DNA of 64,000 bases from Kordiimonadaceae bacterium (GTDB taxonomy: Bacteria; Pseudomonadota; Alphaproteobacteria; Sphingomonadales; Kordiimonadaceae). Shown piece after piece: positions 1 to 9,487 of the stretch. A model generated the notes under the pieces. It did no database searches. It was not told the origin of the DNA and worked only from the letters and a program-made list of their open reading frames with translations. The stretch is from the NCBI GenBank assembly GCA_017640725.1, contig JAEPQB010000001.1, forward strand, positions 496,001 to 560,000, read 5' to 3'. Numbering within the stretch: the first letter of the stretch is position 1; every line of letters begins with the position of its first letter. A program made the position numbers and the translations under genes.

Positions 1-2
1 AC

Positions 3-851
3 AAAGCTGGCGAAGATCTTTGGATCCAGGCGACATACAACCCAATTCTGGATGCGGAAGGCAATCCAATCAAAGTTGTCAAGTTCGCAACTGATATCAC
101 TGATATGGTTCAGCGGCGGCACAACAGACAGAACGCCCAGAAAAAAATAGCTCGGGACCTTGGCTCTGTGTCTGAGGCTGTAGCAACCGCTAAAAACAGT
201 TCTGCAGAAGCAGCTGCTGCTTCGTCGCAGGCCTCAAATAATCTGCAGGCGGTGGCGTCAGGCGCGGAAGAGATGAATTCTGCTATCCAAGAGATTGCCA
301 CCAGCATGACCCGCTCTCGCGAAACCGCTGACGCGGCAGCTGATAAAGTTCGCATGGCCAACAAAGCCAGTGAACAGTTTCTCGAAGCGGCCCGCGCCAT
401 GGGACAAATCGTGGAACTAATTCGCGGCATTGCAGGCCAAATCAACTTGCTGTCCTTAAATGCAACGATCGAATCCGCCCGCGCTGGCGAAGCCGGAAAA
501 GGGTTTGCAGTAGTTGCAAGCGAAGTCAAAAGTCTTGCCCGCCAAGCGGCCGACGCAACAGACCGCGTTGCCGCCGAGATTGAAGGCGTGCAATCCGCTT
601 CTGAAGAAGTTGATCAGTCCCTCAATGTCATTTCTGAATCGCTCGAGTCAGTACGTGAATATGTGGTCGGCACTTCCAGCGCTGTTGAAGAACAAAGCGC
701 GGTGGCCAGAGAAATTTCAGCAAACATGCAAGAAGCCACCAGCGGTGTGGAAAATGTAACTGACCTTATGCAGAAAATCGCAGAACAAACAGCGCTTGCA
801 GATACTTCAGTTGAAAGCGTCGCGGAACAAAGCCAACGAATGGCCAACTAA
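3..851 (+). CDS. Methyl-accepting chemotaxis protein, C-terminal part (5' end outside window)
   Basis: The reading frame is open from base 3, so the gene begins before the window. The first visible 30 or so residues ([13 protein letters not shown] ... FATDIT) are the end of a PAS domain, the usual sensory module in front of this type of receptor. The rest is a long helical signalling domain with the conserved hairpin tip around 418-550 ([31 protein letters not shown] in two pieces), which contacts CheA and CheW. No membrane segment lies in the visible part, so it could be a soluble or a membrane receptor. A Met at 105 is internal and is not the start. A strong hairpin terminator follows at 900-936. 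Confidence 0.93.
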   Translation, partial: KAGEDLWIQATYNPILDAEGNPIKVVKFATDITDMVQRRHNRQNAQKKIARDLGSVSEAVATAKNSSAEAAAASSQASNNLQAVASGAEEMNSAIQEIATSMTRSRETADAAADKVRMANKASEQFLEAARAMGQIVELIRGIAGQINLLSLNATIESARAGEAGKGFAVVASEVKSLARQAADATDRVAAEIEGVQSASEEVDQSLNVISESLESVREYVVGTSSAVEEQSAVAREISANMQEATSGVENVTDLMQKIAEQTALADTSVESVAEQSQRMAN

Positions 852-899
852 TATAAGAATAATAATATATTCCAACCCACCCCAACCCTTGGAGCCCTT

Positions 900-936
900 A
901 ACGCCGCATTTTTCCTCAATGCGGCGTCTTTTATTT
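900..936 (+). terminator. Rho-independent terminator after the chemotaxis receptor
   Basis: ACGCCGCATT (901-910) pairs perfectly with AATGCGGCGT (918-927) around a 7-nt loop and is followed by CTTTTATTT. It sits 50 bases after the receptor stop codon and ends that transcript. Confidence 0.85.
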
Positions 937-973
937 AGCCTACTATAAATTTCAACCGGATAACTCGCCGTCC

Positions 974-1894
974 CTAGTCCTGAGACAAAATGAATTCGAT
1001 CATTTCATCCCTTGCCGGGCTACCTTGCTGGCTCAAAGTTCCAAGCAAGGAAGCATGCGTTTCCTCTTCATAATAGCTGAAACGGATCAAGTCCGATTTC
1101 TCGCTTTCAGCAACAGCATTGTCAAAGACCCGTGTGTACTCAATTGTTTGACCTTCGGTCAAAACAAGCATTGGAACGGAAGCCCGTTGCAAATACGTCA
1201 TGGGTGATGCGTCTGCCAGTCCGTCACGCGGCCCAAACACACCCAACACGTGACCAATAGCAACATCTTTGCCGAGGCCCTCCTCAATCGCGAGATAATA
1301 GTCATCCAGATCATATCCGCCAGCCACGGGCAAAGCCCCGCGAATGTTCGCAGGAGTTAGGCCATGTGCGGCAAGGTATTGATCATCCATAGCAAGCAAA
1401 GCCGAGAGGTGACCGCCCGCAGAAAACCCGCCGACAAATAACCGGCTCACATCAAGACCATATTGGCTGCCGTTATTGTGCAACCATGCGAATGCCCGGG
1501 CGACATCCTTTATATGCTCTGGATGCTGTACACCGGTCGACGGGAATTGCTCACCTCGCCAGTCACCGCGGCTCAACCGATAGGACATCGCAGCTACTGC
1601 CACACCTTCACGAGCGAAGGCGCGGGCCAGTTCCAGATCATCTTTGCGGTCACCAAACGCCCAGGCACCGCCATGAATCCACAACATGGTAGCGCGAATG
1701 GGTTGGCCGTCAGGAACAACCAGGTCGAGCCTGTGTTTCTGATCACTAAAACCTTCACCCTCATAATATGCCAAATCAAGGTGTTCTATGCCCTCTTGGG
1801 CGACAGTAGGCGACAAGGCGGAAAGGCCAAATAATAATAGGCTCACCCCAACGGCAACGCGCACTCGCTCAAATGTGTTTTTTGGCTTCGCCAT
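974..1894 (-). CDS. Exported alpha/beta hydrolase (esterase/lipase, carboxylesterase-like)
   Basis: The 306-residue product starts at the ATG at 1894, chosen because AGGAGA lies 7-8 nt upstream and a signal peptide follows (VRVAVGVSLLLFGLSALSPTVAQ); an upstream in-frame ATG at 1972 has no such support. HGGAW near residue 74 is the oxyanion-hole motif and GFSAGGH near 158 holds the nucleophilic Ser. A His in EETHASLL near the C-terminus would complete the triad. This is the layout of the BD-FAE/carboxylesterase group that acts on small ester substrates; the real substrate is not visible. It lies alone between a terminator and the symporter gene. Confidence 0.85.
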   Translation of the reverse strand: MAKPKNTFERVRVAVGVSLLLFGLSALSPTVAQEGIEHLDLAYYEGEGFSDQKHRLDLVVPDGQPIRATMLWIHGGAWAFGDRKDDLELARAFAREGVAVAAMSYRLSRGDWRGEQFPSTGVQHPEHIKDVARAFAWLHNNGSQYGLDVSRLFVGGFSAGGHLSALLAMDDQYLAAHGLTPANIRGALPVAGGYDLDDYYLAIEEGLGKDVAIGHVLGVFGPRDGLADASPMTYLQRASVPMLVLTEGQTIEYTRVFDNAVAESEKSDLIRFSYYEEETHASLLGTLSQQGSPARDEMIEFILSQD

Positions 1895-2191
1895 TGTTTT
1901 CTCCTGTAGTTTCATGATCCGGGCGAATGGGCCCTGCATCACCTCAGGTATCACTAAATGCTTAGGTCTCAAAGCAACAGCATGGTCTGCAGGGGGCTAA
2001 AAAAAGTTTAGTCGAACCTGCCAAGCCAATGCCATCTGGATACGGAGTGTGATGGAAGGCGCAGGTGCCGCCGATCAAACATGAAGAAAATCGAATTTAC
2101 GCTTCATGAAAACACTTAACCGGTATATCGATTTGCAGATAGTCGGCGTTCAAGTCGCACTATTGTTCCTGAGGCGGTTTGGGGAAATAAA

Positions 2192-3574
2192 TTGGAACAT
2201 ACATTCAGCGGTGTAAGTGCGTTTGCCTTATTGTGCGTTTTGATGTTGGCTGGCACGGTTTTGCGCGCCAACTTCAGCATCTTGCAACGAAACCTGGTTC
2301 CCTCTGGCATAACGGGCGGCGTACTTGGATTTGTGCTCCTTGCTGTTGCCGGTGAAGACAGCCGCTTGGCGTACGATTATACAGCTTTCACGTTTCATTT
2401 TTTCACCCTCAGCTTCATGTCTCTGTGCCTTACCGTGAATGATCATCCAGCCAAAGGTGGAACAACTGCATATGGCGGGCTTTGGCTGGCGCTCATATGG
2501 GTTGCCTGTCTTGCGATGCAGGCCATCATTGGGTTTGGCGTTGTTTACATTCTAAACATCACCGGCATTTCCACAGCTAGCGAATACCTTGGGGCATTAT
2601 CGACGCACGGCTTCACCCAGGGCCCAGGCCAAGTCCTGGCGTTCGGCGCCATCTGGCAAGACGAATTTGCCATCAGGGAAGCCGCCAAGGTTGGAATTAT
2701 TTTTGCGTCGCTTGGCTTTGTGATCGCTTTTGCCGTTGGTATTCCCGCCGCGCGGTGGGCCATCGCAAAAGGGTTGAATGCAAACAAATCAGCATCCATC
2801 ACACCAGATTTTCAAAAGGGGCTGTTCGCGCCGGACGACGGCAAACTCGAGGGCCGTCAAATTACCCACCCCAGCAACATCGACAGCCTTGCTTATCATA
2901 TCTGCCTTTTGGGGCTCGCTTATTTCATCACAGAACAATGGCTTGTAGCCGCGCAAGACGTGCTGGCAGGCAACCCCGACAACCCGAGACTGATTGACAT
3001 TTTGTTCAGCCATAACCTGTTTTTTATTCATGGTTTGGTCTGGTGCCTGATTATTCGGTACGCCTTTGTGCGATTTGGGCTGGCGCACTATTTGGACAGT
3101 GCTACTCAAAAGCGCATCACCGGGAGTGCAGTAGACTTTATGGTTGTTAGTGCTTTGCTGAGCATCAAGTTCGCCATATTGGCAGAGTTCATTGCGCCAA
3201 TTGTCTCCGTCGTTGTTGCGATCACGGTGGCAACCGCTTTGCTATGTTATTTCTTGGGCAAACAACTCAAACAATTGGGGCTAGAGCGTGCGCTGGCAAT
3301 TTTTGGATGTTGTACTGGGTCAACGGGCAGCGGCCTGCTGCTTTTGCGGCTAATCGACCCCGATTTTAGGACGCAAGTGCCTCAGGAACTGGCGTTTTTC
3401 AACGTAGCCGTCTTATTTCTGCCCATCCATATTTTGGTCTTTGTCGCGCCAACGCTGCCTGCCTTCAGTGTGAGCACTTTCCTACTGATTTATGGTGGCA
3501 CTTTTGTGCTGTGTATTGCCCTGTTGCTGGTGTTGCAAAAGAGGATGAACCGGATTTCCAGTACCAGGCCATAA
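2192..3574 (+). CDS. Sodium/glutamate symporter-like membrane protein (GltS/ESS family)
   Basis: A 460-residue polytopic membrane protein with about ten or more hydrophobic segments. The N-terminal half carries a Gly-rich re-entrant-loop type sequence (LSTHGFTQGPGQVLAFG), and the C-terminal half repeats the theme with CCTGSTGSGLLLLRL, matching the two inverted repeats of GltS-type Na+/glutamate carriers. The loop sequences differ from E. coli GltS, so the substrate may be another organic anion. The start is a TTG at 2192 preceded by GGGG; the first ATG alternatives lie inside the first membrane helix. It appears to be transcribed alone. Confidence 0.72.
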   Translation: MEHTFSGVSAFALLCVLMLAGTVLRANFSILQRNLVPSGITGGVLGFVLLAVAGEDSRLAYDYTAFTFHFFTLSFMSLCLTVNDHPAKGGTTAYGGLWLALIWVACLAMQAIIGFGVVYILNITGISTASEYLGALSTHGFTQGPGQVLAFGAIWQDEFAIREAAKVGIIFASLGFVIAFAVGIPAARWAIAKGLNANKSASITPDFQKGLFAPDDGKLEGRQITHPSNIDSLAYHICLLGLAYFITEQWLVAAQDVLAGNPDNPRLIDILFSHNLFFIHGLVWCLIIRYAFVRFGLAHYLDSATQKRITGSAVDFMVVSALLSIKFAILAEFIAPIVSVVVAITVATALLCYFLGKQLKQLGLERALAIFGCCTGSTGSGLLLLRLIDPDFRTQVPQELAFFNVAVLFLPIHILVFVAPTLPAFSVSTFLLIYGGTFVLCIALLLVLQKRMNRISSTRP

Positions 3575-3605
3575 GCAATTTGGAGGCCGGCAAAACAATT
3601 AAATT

Positions 3606-4172
3606 TTAATCATCACCCGTATCGACAATGACTTCAGGGTCAAATGTCATGACGGGTTCGTCAATTTCGTATCCCCTGCCGCGTCTATCCAGAACCAGGT
3701 GACCGGTCAGACCCCATCGCAGATATCGAGCCCCGCGCTGTCTCAAAATGTGTTTTTCCACTTTCAAAAACTCAGTTTTCTTTTTGGGGATAAAGACATT
3801 CTGGTACTGATCAGGTTTCACCTCTTCCGGCATGGAAAAATCAATGTGTGATTTTTTGTAATTGACGAACTTTTTGAAGAGCGAAGAAATCTCACCGCCT
3901 ACAAAGGGCGTACACTTTTGCCCACCAACTTGCGCTTTTGGAATTGTTGCCACTTGGAGGTGCGTATTTCCCAATTCATCCACTTCGTTGTCCAACCCCT
4001 CCACCACGAGCAAAGGGATGATTTGGTGATTTGAACGCAGTTCATAGGCCCCGAAATACTCGCCTTCATAGCAATAGCCCCGTGACAGGCTGCTTTGGAT
4101 ATGATCAGTTTGTTGGCTAACTGCCAGACGCAGTATCAGGTAAGTGTGTTGATGAATCTCTTGGGTGCTCAT
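3606..4172 (-). CDS. Uncharacterised protein co-transcribed with the Ser/Thr kinase
   Basis: 188 residues, soluble, with no signal peptide or membrane segment. I do not recognise the family. The N-terminal half looks like mixed alpha/beta, the C-terminal half is rich in Lys and Arg, and the last 25 residues are acidic (ending EVIVDTGDD). It starts 12 bases after the kinase stop, so the two are almost certainly one operon, and it may be a substrate or partner of that kinase. The location inside the R-body regulatory block suggests, but does not prove, a role there. Confidence 0.75.
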   Translation of the reverse strand: MSTQEIHQHTYLILRLAVSQQTDHIQSSLSRGYCYEGEYFGAYELRSNHQIIPLLVVEGLDNEVDELGNTHLQVATIPKAQVGGQKCTPFVGGEISSLFKKFVNYKKSHIDFSMPEEVKPDQYQNVFIPKKKTEFLKVEKHILRQRGARYLRWGLTGHLVLDRRGRGYEIDEPVMTFDPEVIVDTGDD

Positions 4173-4184
4173 AAGGCATTAATC

Positions 4185-6362
4185 TCATGTGTTGGATTTG
4201 ATGGTTAGTTTGGTTTGAAGAATATGAAATTCGGGAGACTGACGCAGGACAAACAATTCGGGCGCATTTTCAATTTCGATTGCGGGATACCCTTTGGTCA
4301 GCGCTGCTTCAACAAGGAGTAAAGCTTCTGGACGATTGCCCGAGAGTTCTTTGACGACTGCGGCCCGAAACAAAACGTCGGGGGCAGCAGATCCGTCCTT
4401 CATAACGCTGTCGATGTTGACCTCAGCTTCCGAAATGTTCCCCGTTTTCGCTTGATAAAGACTGAGTTTGCTGACGAGGGTTTTATTGTCTTTCCAGGCT
4501 GGAAATTGTTCCACAAGAAGCTGGCCTGCTCGCTGGTAAGCTTGACGTGCCTTGGCTCGCTTTCCATCAACCATAGAGTAAGCGTCAGCGAGGTTTGCCC
4601 AAATTCGGTAGTCGTTGGTGCCACCTTGAATATTCAGGGCATCCTCAAAGGCGCTTACAGCCTGTGGATATTGCTTCAGGAAGAATAAGTAGGTGCCGAG
4701 ATTACTGTATAATGTGCGGCTCGGTCGTATCATCAGGCCTTGCTGCAGCGTTGATATTGCCTCCAGGGTCTTTCCTTGAAGATGCTGCATGGCGCTGAGG
4801 TTCGAATAGGCCCGAGCATCGTCTGGCCCAATTGATATCTGGCGCGCGAACGCCTTTTCGGCTTTACCATAACGACCCGCCGCATAATAAAGTCTGGCAA
4901 GTGCCCTCGCCACTTCCTTCGTGTTTTGTAGTGTCTGAGGTAATTGCTCCAGTCGGGCCACCCCCTTGTCGGTTTCCCCAGTCCGATGCTCAACAAAAGC
5001 CAGATCAATATGCGCTTCAACATTTGCGGGGTTTAGCTCAATCGTCCGATTGAAATAGGGGCGCGCCTCTTCGTACATGCCATCCTGTTTGAGAACCCGG
5101 CCCATGGCAAGGTGCGCAATTGCCAGGTTCTTGTCGAGCGATACAGCGAGCTTTGCTGTGTCCTTGGCACGATTTAGAAGAGAAGGGTCTCTATTTTCGG
5201 CGGTATATCGCCTGAGCATCGTCAGCGCCAAACCAGCCGTCGCTGCCGCATTTTCAGGGTCGGCTAGCAGGACATGCTCGAAGGCCAACTGGGCTGCAGC
5301 TAGTTCGCCCTTTTTTCCGAACTGCCTTAGGTGCGCAAACCCCGCTTCAAGAGAGCTCATGATTTTTTGGGTTGAGTGAATTCCAATATTTTGTGAGCTG
5401 CCAGATTGCCCTACAAGCATGCCGCCCATAAGGGCAGCCGTCAGGCCAGCTTTCCAGAATGACAGTCGGGTCCATGAGGAACTCAGAGGTGCATTTTGAA
5501 GAGGCCCCCGTTGCCCCGGAGTGGCGACCGGCATCCTATTCAATTCGCTGACCACTGCAGCCATGCTAACGGGGCGCTTGTTTTTGTCGCTTGCGAGCAT
5601 CTGTTTTATCAGAGACTGCAAAGCAGCTTCTGTCGGATCATTGGCCGATGCGAAAACGGGCAAATTTCCCGACATGACGGCCCCTAAAATCGCCGCTTCA
5701 TTTGGCCCTGCGAAAGCAGGTCTGCCAAAGACAAGCTGATAATAAACGGCACCAAGTGCAAAAACATCGGTCCAAGGTCCAGGCTCTTCTCCTCTCATCA
5801 GTTCGGGCGCCATATAGGGTAGTGTGCCCATGAAGCTCGAGCCCATCTCCGCATTTTGCGAAAGAGTGCTCAGCACCGCCGCCTGACCCGTCAATTTCGC
5901 CAATCCAAAGTCGATGACCTTAGGCGTTCCGTCATGTGCAAAAACAATGTTGGACGGCTTTATGTCACCGTGGAGAATATTGTTTTCATGGGCGTATGCG
6001 ATCGCGGCCGCAATCTGCCGGAATAGGTCCGGCAGGTTTTGGCGAGCGGGAAAAGGGCCTGGTCCCGAAACCGAACCGCCACTCAAATTCTCCATGGCAA
6101 TAAATATGGAACCGTCATGCTCGAAGGTATCGAATATCGTGACGATATTTGGATGATTGAGCTTGGCCAAAATGCGGGCTTCATGAAGCCTGGACTCTTT
6201 TGACCCTGTTTCCGAAGAGTCGAATTCTTTCAACACCTTAAGAGCAACCCGTCGTTTCAGCGCTCGATCATTGGCCAGGTACACTTGGCTATAAGTGCCC
6301 CTGCCAAGAATTGAGACAATATCATATCGCCCAATAACCTGATTTGCTGGTTTGAGTTGCAT
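4185..6362 (-). CDS. Membrane-anchored Ser/Thr protein kinase with TPR repeats
   Basis: 725 residues. Residues 13-280 form a Hanks-type kinase: Gly loop ILGRGTYSQVYLA (18-30), ATP-anchoring Lys42 in VALKVLK, HGDIKPSN (131-138) with catalytic Asp133, DFG at 151-153 and GTLPYMAPE near 179-187. Gly replaces the Arg of HRD, which makes it a non-RD type that need not depend on activation-loop phosphorylation. A single membrane span follows near 308-325, and the rest is a run of TPR repeats, probably periplasmic. It is divergent from the FHA/sigma-54 activator gene with about 80 bp between them. FHA domains bind phosphothreonine, so the kinase may control that activator. Confidence 0.93.
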   Translation of the reverse strand: MQLKPANQVIGRYDIVSILGRGTYSQVYLANDRALKRRVALKVLKEFDSSETGSKESRLHEARILAKLNHPNIVTIFDTFEHDGSIFIAMENLSGGSVSGPGPFPARQNLPDLFRQIAAAIAYAHENNILHGDIKPSNIVFAHDGTPKVIDFGLAKLTGQAAVLSTLSQNAEMGSSFMGTLPYMAPELMRGEEPGPWTDVFALGAVYYQLVFGRPAFAGPNEAAILGAVMSGNLPVFASANDPTEAALQSLIKQMLASDKNKRPVSMAAVVSELNRMPVATPGQRGPLQNAPLSSSWTRLSFWKAGLTAALMGGMLVGQSGSSQNIGIHSTQKIMSSLEAGFAHLRQFGKKGELAAAQLAFEHVLLADPENAAATAGLALTMLRRYTAENRDPSLLNRAKDTAKLAVSLDKNLAIAHLAMGRVLKQDGMYEEARPYFNRTIELNPANVEAHIDLAFVEHRTGETDKGVARLEQLPQTLQNTKEVARALARLYYAAGRYGKAEKAFARQISIGPDDARAYSNLSAMQHLQGKTLEAISTLQQGLMIRPSRTLYSNLGTYLFFLKQYPQAVSAFEDALNIQGGTNDYRIWANLADAYSMVDGKRAKARQAYQRAGQLLVEQFPAWKDNKTLVSKLSLYQAKTGNISEAEVNIDSVMKDGSAAPDVLFRAAVVKELSGNRPEALLLVEAALTKGYPAIEIENAPELFVLRQSPEFHILQTKLTIKSNT

Positions 6363-6423
6363 GCCCGTCCCCGTCGGCAGCGTATGTTATGACTCATCAC
6401 TCAATGTATCGTTGCATAACTAC

Positions 6424-6437
6424 TACTTTTAAAAGTA
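6424..6437. promoter_or_regulatory. 14-bp palindrome between the divergent kinase and activator genes
   Basis: TACTTTTAAAAGTA is a perfect palindrome in the 80-bp divergent region, ending 4 bp before the TTG start of the sigma-54 activator gene. It could be an operator for either gene or a hairpin that covers the ribosome-binding region of the activator mRNA, which shows no obvious Shine-Dalgarno sequence. The function is inferred only from position. Confidence 0.35.
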
Positions 6438-6441
6438 TCTT

Positions 6442-7953
6442 TTGTCGATGGAAAATGAGTTTGATTTCAGTCAGGACACCTTGCCACCCCGTGCAAGTAG
6501 TCGAAGGCGGCCTGGTGACCTGCGAACGGAAATAGCCTTAGCCGTCCTTTGGCACCCGGATCGCACCATGATTGGTCGATCGGTCCCGTTCCCAAGCGGC
6601 ACCAGCGATTCAGTCGCGGTCAATCGCTTTTCGCCAGAATTTCGAAACCCTGACAACAAAACCTCAGCACCCTTGTCAGACTTTCACATTTCGCGAAGCC
6701 CGGTGATCATAGACAGGGTGTCCTCTTCGGAGTTTCGCGTCTCACCGGCGGATAGTCGCATGACTGTTCATCTCAATGGTGATCGAATCAAGTCCCCGGT
6801 GAGCGCTCAGCTAAGTGATCGGGAAGACATCATTTTTGTGACGCTTGCCAACTATGTGGTTCTTGGAATTTGCCGGTTGCCGGTACTGCAAGTTACTGGA
6901 AACCCAAGTTCTTTGATTGGCATTAGCCAAGAAATCAATCTATGCCGCAGCCTTATCAATCGATTTGCCGCGACCGATTTGCCTGTCATGTTAATGGGAG
7001 AGACCGGCACAGGCAAAGAGCTGGCGGCAACTGATCTACATGCAAATAGTACTCGCGCTGGTGGTCCGCTGGTGACGGTGAACATGGCAGCCATTCCTCA
7101 GGAATTGGCTGTTACTGAGCTTTTTGGCAGCAAGAAGGGAGCCTTCACAGGTAGCGCACGTGACCGGCAAGGTAGTTTTCAGCAAGCGGAAGGTGGCACC
7201 TTATTCTGCGATGAAATTGGAGATACCCCGGCGCTCGTGCAGCCAATGCTGTTACGCGCTTTAGAGTCTAAAGCGATTCAAGTCTTGGGACATGACAGCG
7301 AAACACCCGTTGATGTGCGCTTCATTGCGGCAACCGACCGACCAGTTGATGTGGAGGCAGAAGGTTTTCGTTTCAGCAAACCGCTCTATCACCGCTTGGC
7401 AGCGGCTCAGATAAAAATGCCACCTCTGCGCAACAGAAAAGTCGATATTCCGCTCTTAATTTTACATTTTCTCGACCAAAATAATATTTCAGGCCAGTTT
7501 TCCCACATGGATATTGAAACCAGCCAGATTTCCGATCTGCTGAAGTATTCCTGGCCCGGAAATGTGCGCGAACTGAAAAATGCCGTTAACGCAATTTTGC
7601 TGGGGCAAACACCCAATCTGCTCCCTGAGGCAAATCAGTCTTCGAGCATTCGCAGCACCTCCAAGGACCAATACCGCGCGCCGTCCAGTGTGGCCCACGA
7701 TGAGTTGCTGGCGGCACTTCACAATTCTGAATGGCTCATCAAGCCCGCTGCGGAATCGCTCTCAATCTCAAGAACGTCTTGTTACGAGCTCATCAAGAAT
7801 TGCCCCGCCATCCGCCCAGTCGAGCATATCCCGCGAGAAGAGCTGCGCCAGATCATGGCACAGTACCCGGGCGACCTCGCCGCCTGGGCGGCCGCCCTTC
7901 AAGTGCCGCAGGAAGCCCTGAGAAAACACGTCAGGTCGGCCGGCCTAATTTAA
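6442..7953 (+). CDS. Sigma-54-dependent transcriptional activator with FHA-like N-terminal domain
   Basis: 503 residues from the TTG at 6442 (an ATG two codons on, at 6448, is an alternative). Residues about 35-150 resemble an FHA domain (MIGRS near 43-47, SRSPVII near 84-90), a phosphothreonine reader. Residues 155-395 are the AAA+ domain: Walker A GETGTGKE (186-193), the sigma-54 contact loop as GAFTGS (233-238; the usual last residue is Ala) and Walker B LFCDEIGD (254-261). A Fis-like helix-turn-helix lies near AAESLSISRTSCYELIKN. It faces the reb operon, whose promoter at 12228-12243 is a textbook sigma-54 site, and is divergent from the kinase gene. Its likely job is to switch on the reb operon. 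Confidence 0.92.
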   Translation: MSMENEFDFSQDTLPPRASSRRRPGDLRTEIALAVLWHPDRTMIGRSVPFPSGTSDSVAVNRFSPEFRNPDNKTSAPLSDFHISRSPVIIDRVSSSEFRVSPADSRMTVHLNGDRIKSPVSAQLSDREDIIFVTLANYVVLGICRLPVLQVTGNPSSLIGISQEINLCRSLINRFAATDLPVMLMGETGTGKELAATDLHANSTRAGGPLVTVNMAAIPQELAVTELFGSKKGAFTGSARDRQGSFQQAEGGTLFCDEIGDTPALVQPMLLRALESKAIQVLGHDSETPVDVRFIAATDRPVDVEAEGFRFSKPLYHRLAAAQIKMPPLRNRKVDIPLLILHFLDQNNISGQFSHMDIETSQISDLLKYSWPGNVRELKNAVNAILLGQTPNLLPEANQSSSIRSTSKDQYRAPSSVAHDELLAALHNSEWLIKPAAESLSISRTSCYELIKNCPAIRPVEHIPREELRQIMAQYPGDLAAWAAALQVPQEALRKHVRSAGLI

Positions 7954-8012
7954 GGTGAGGCGCTGTCCGACATGTTTTCCATTTGCGGGTTTCCAAGAAT
8001 ATCCCTGGCGTT

Positions 8013-9476
8013 TCAACGCCTACGTCCAGATGAAGATGCAGCCGTATCGTCAATCACCAAATTCGCAGACTTGCCGTGAACAAGTTGTAGCGCGGCCGCC
8101 GCCAAGTCATAGCGCTGCATTGATTGTGGATTTTGGAGCCCGACGCCGAGTGTCGAATTTCCGGCATCTGACACGCTCATTGGATAAGGAGTAACGGTGC
8201 TATCTGTGGCGAGTGTCAGGCGCACATTTGATACAAGGGGTTCGCTAACCTTGATCTGCCCAACCGAAGCGATCAAAGTATCGCTTCCGCTGGTCGACGT
8301 GGACTTTTTATAAATATCGATATCACGATATTCGATCGTACTATCTACATCATAGTATTCGGTGTCAGCTATCAGGGCAGTTTGGGTCACACCTTCAAAA
8401 GTCGCATTCATACCAACAGCCTGGCCATTGATTGACTTAATGTATCCTCCGACCGTGGACTCCACATTCCCAAGACACATGTAGCAAGGCAACAAAGAGC
8501 TAAATAAGCCCAATTTGGCAGAGCCCGACGAAGGCTTAACGGCATTATCCAAAAGTAAACTCGTTGACCCTATTAGGATCGACATTGCACTTAAGGGTGT
8601 TCCGACAAGGCTTACTGAGGGGGTAATTTTGTAGGCAGACAAAAAGTCCAATACAAGAGCGAGCCGCACTTCTGCATGGGCTGCTTTATTGACGGATTTG
8701 ATATTCAGCGAGGTCGCTAACGACTTGTAACTGCTTGTCTGGCCCTGATTGTTTCTAAGATACAAACTGGCTCCAATATTATAGTCTTTCGTCTTCCCTG
8801 AAGAGATGAACCAGCGCTCTGAGATTGCCTTCAACACATCCGCGTAGAGAATATTTTTGGACAGATAAGTCCGTGTGGCCCAACAACCGTTTCCTATCTG
8901 GGTAAAAATATTGCCCGCATCAACACCCGACGAAATGAACTCGTTGTTGTATCGTGTGAGTAACGGGGTGAAATCTTTTTCAGCCATTTTCACTGCTGTG
9001 CATGTAGAGGCGTCCAACGACTCCGACCGGTCGTCAAGCAGAAAGTTTCCGCTATCCCTATTCAGCGTGATGACCTTTGACCCGGTCAGACCGGTCCCCG
9101 TTCCTGGAAACTCAAAAAGTGGAACTGTCACACCGTCTTTGCCAAGGTCATTGTTGCAGATATAAACAAACGGCAATGTCGAATATGTCAGGAGCTTGTT
9201 ATAATTTTGCCTCGTGCCGGCAGGCAGAATGAGGCCCAACACATTCACTTCGACAATATCTGAAACCCCAACTTCCCCTACTTTTTTCAAGCCCTTGAAT
9301 TTATTCTTCACGGCGACCAGCAGCACGGTCAGTTTGGTCGGAAAGATTCCATAAGTGAAATTGGCACAGGCTTTCTCATCAGCTTGCAAAATCATTAAAT
9401 CTTTAGCAGGAGGATTTCCGTCACTTTGGCTAACGACCTCTATGACAAGGCCAACATCTGTTTTCGTAAAAGACAT
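8013..9476 (-). CDS. Deaminase-fold-like protein, last gene of the reb operon
   Basis: 487 residues with no signal peptide. I do not recognise the full-length family. Near residue 267 it reads KAAHAEVRLALVLDFL, and near 325-337 FSSLLPCYMCLGNV. This HAE ... PCxxC pair, with a hydrophobic strand just before PC, matches the zinc ligands (His267, Cys331, Cys334) and proton-shuttle Glu269 of the cytidine deaminase superfamily. The 62-residue gap between the two motifs is longer than in free-nucleotide deaminases. Residues 1-250 and 340-487 are unassigned. It begins 11 bp after the upstream gene's stop, so it is part of the reb operon and could be a toxin or effector linked to the R-body. Activity and substrate are not shown. 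Confidence 0.6.
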   Translation of the reverse strand: MSFTKTDVGLVIEVVSQSDGNPPAKDLMILQADEKACANFTYGIFPTKLTVLLVAVKNKFKGLKKVGEVGVSDIVEVNVLGLILPAGTRQNYNKLLTYSTLPFVYICNNDLGKDGVTVPLFEFPGTGTGLTGSKVITLNRDSGNFLLDDRSESLDASTCTAVKMAEKDFTPLLTRYNNEFISSGVDAGNIFTQIGNGCWATRTYLSKNILYADVLKAISERWFISSGKTKDYNIGASLYLRNNQGQTSSYKSLATSLNIKSVNKAAHAEVRLALVLDFLSAYKITPSVSLVGTPLSAMSILIGSTSLLLDNAVKPSSGSAKLGLFSSLLPCYMCLGNVESTVGGYIKSINGQAVGMNATFEGVTQTALIADTEYYDVDSTIEYRDIDIYKKSTSTSGSDTLIASVGQIKVSEPLVSNVRLTLATDSTVTPYPMSVSDAGNSTLGVGLQNPQSMQRYDLAAAALQLVHGKSANLVIDDTAASSSGRRR

Positions 9477-9487
9477 GGTTCTTCTCC

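Noticed and set aside
8007-8020. GGCGTT-TC-AACGCC hairpin at the 3' end of the deaminase-like gene
   Set aside because: It spans the stop codon, is only 6 bp long and lacks a T run; not convincing as a terminator.
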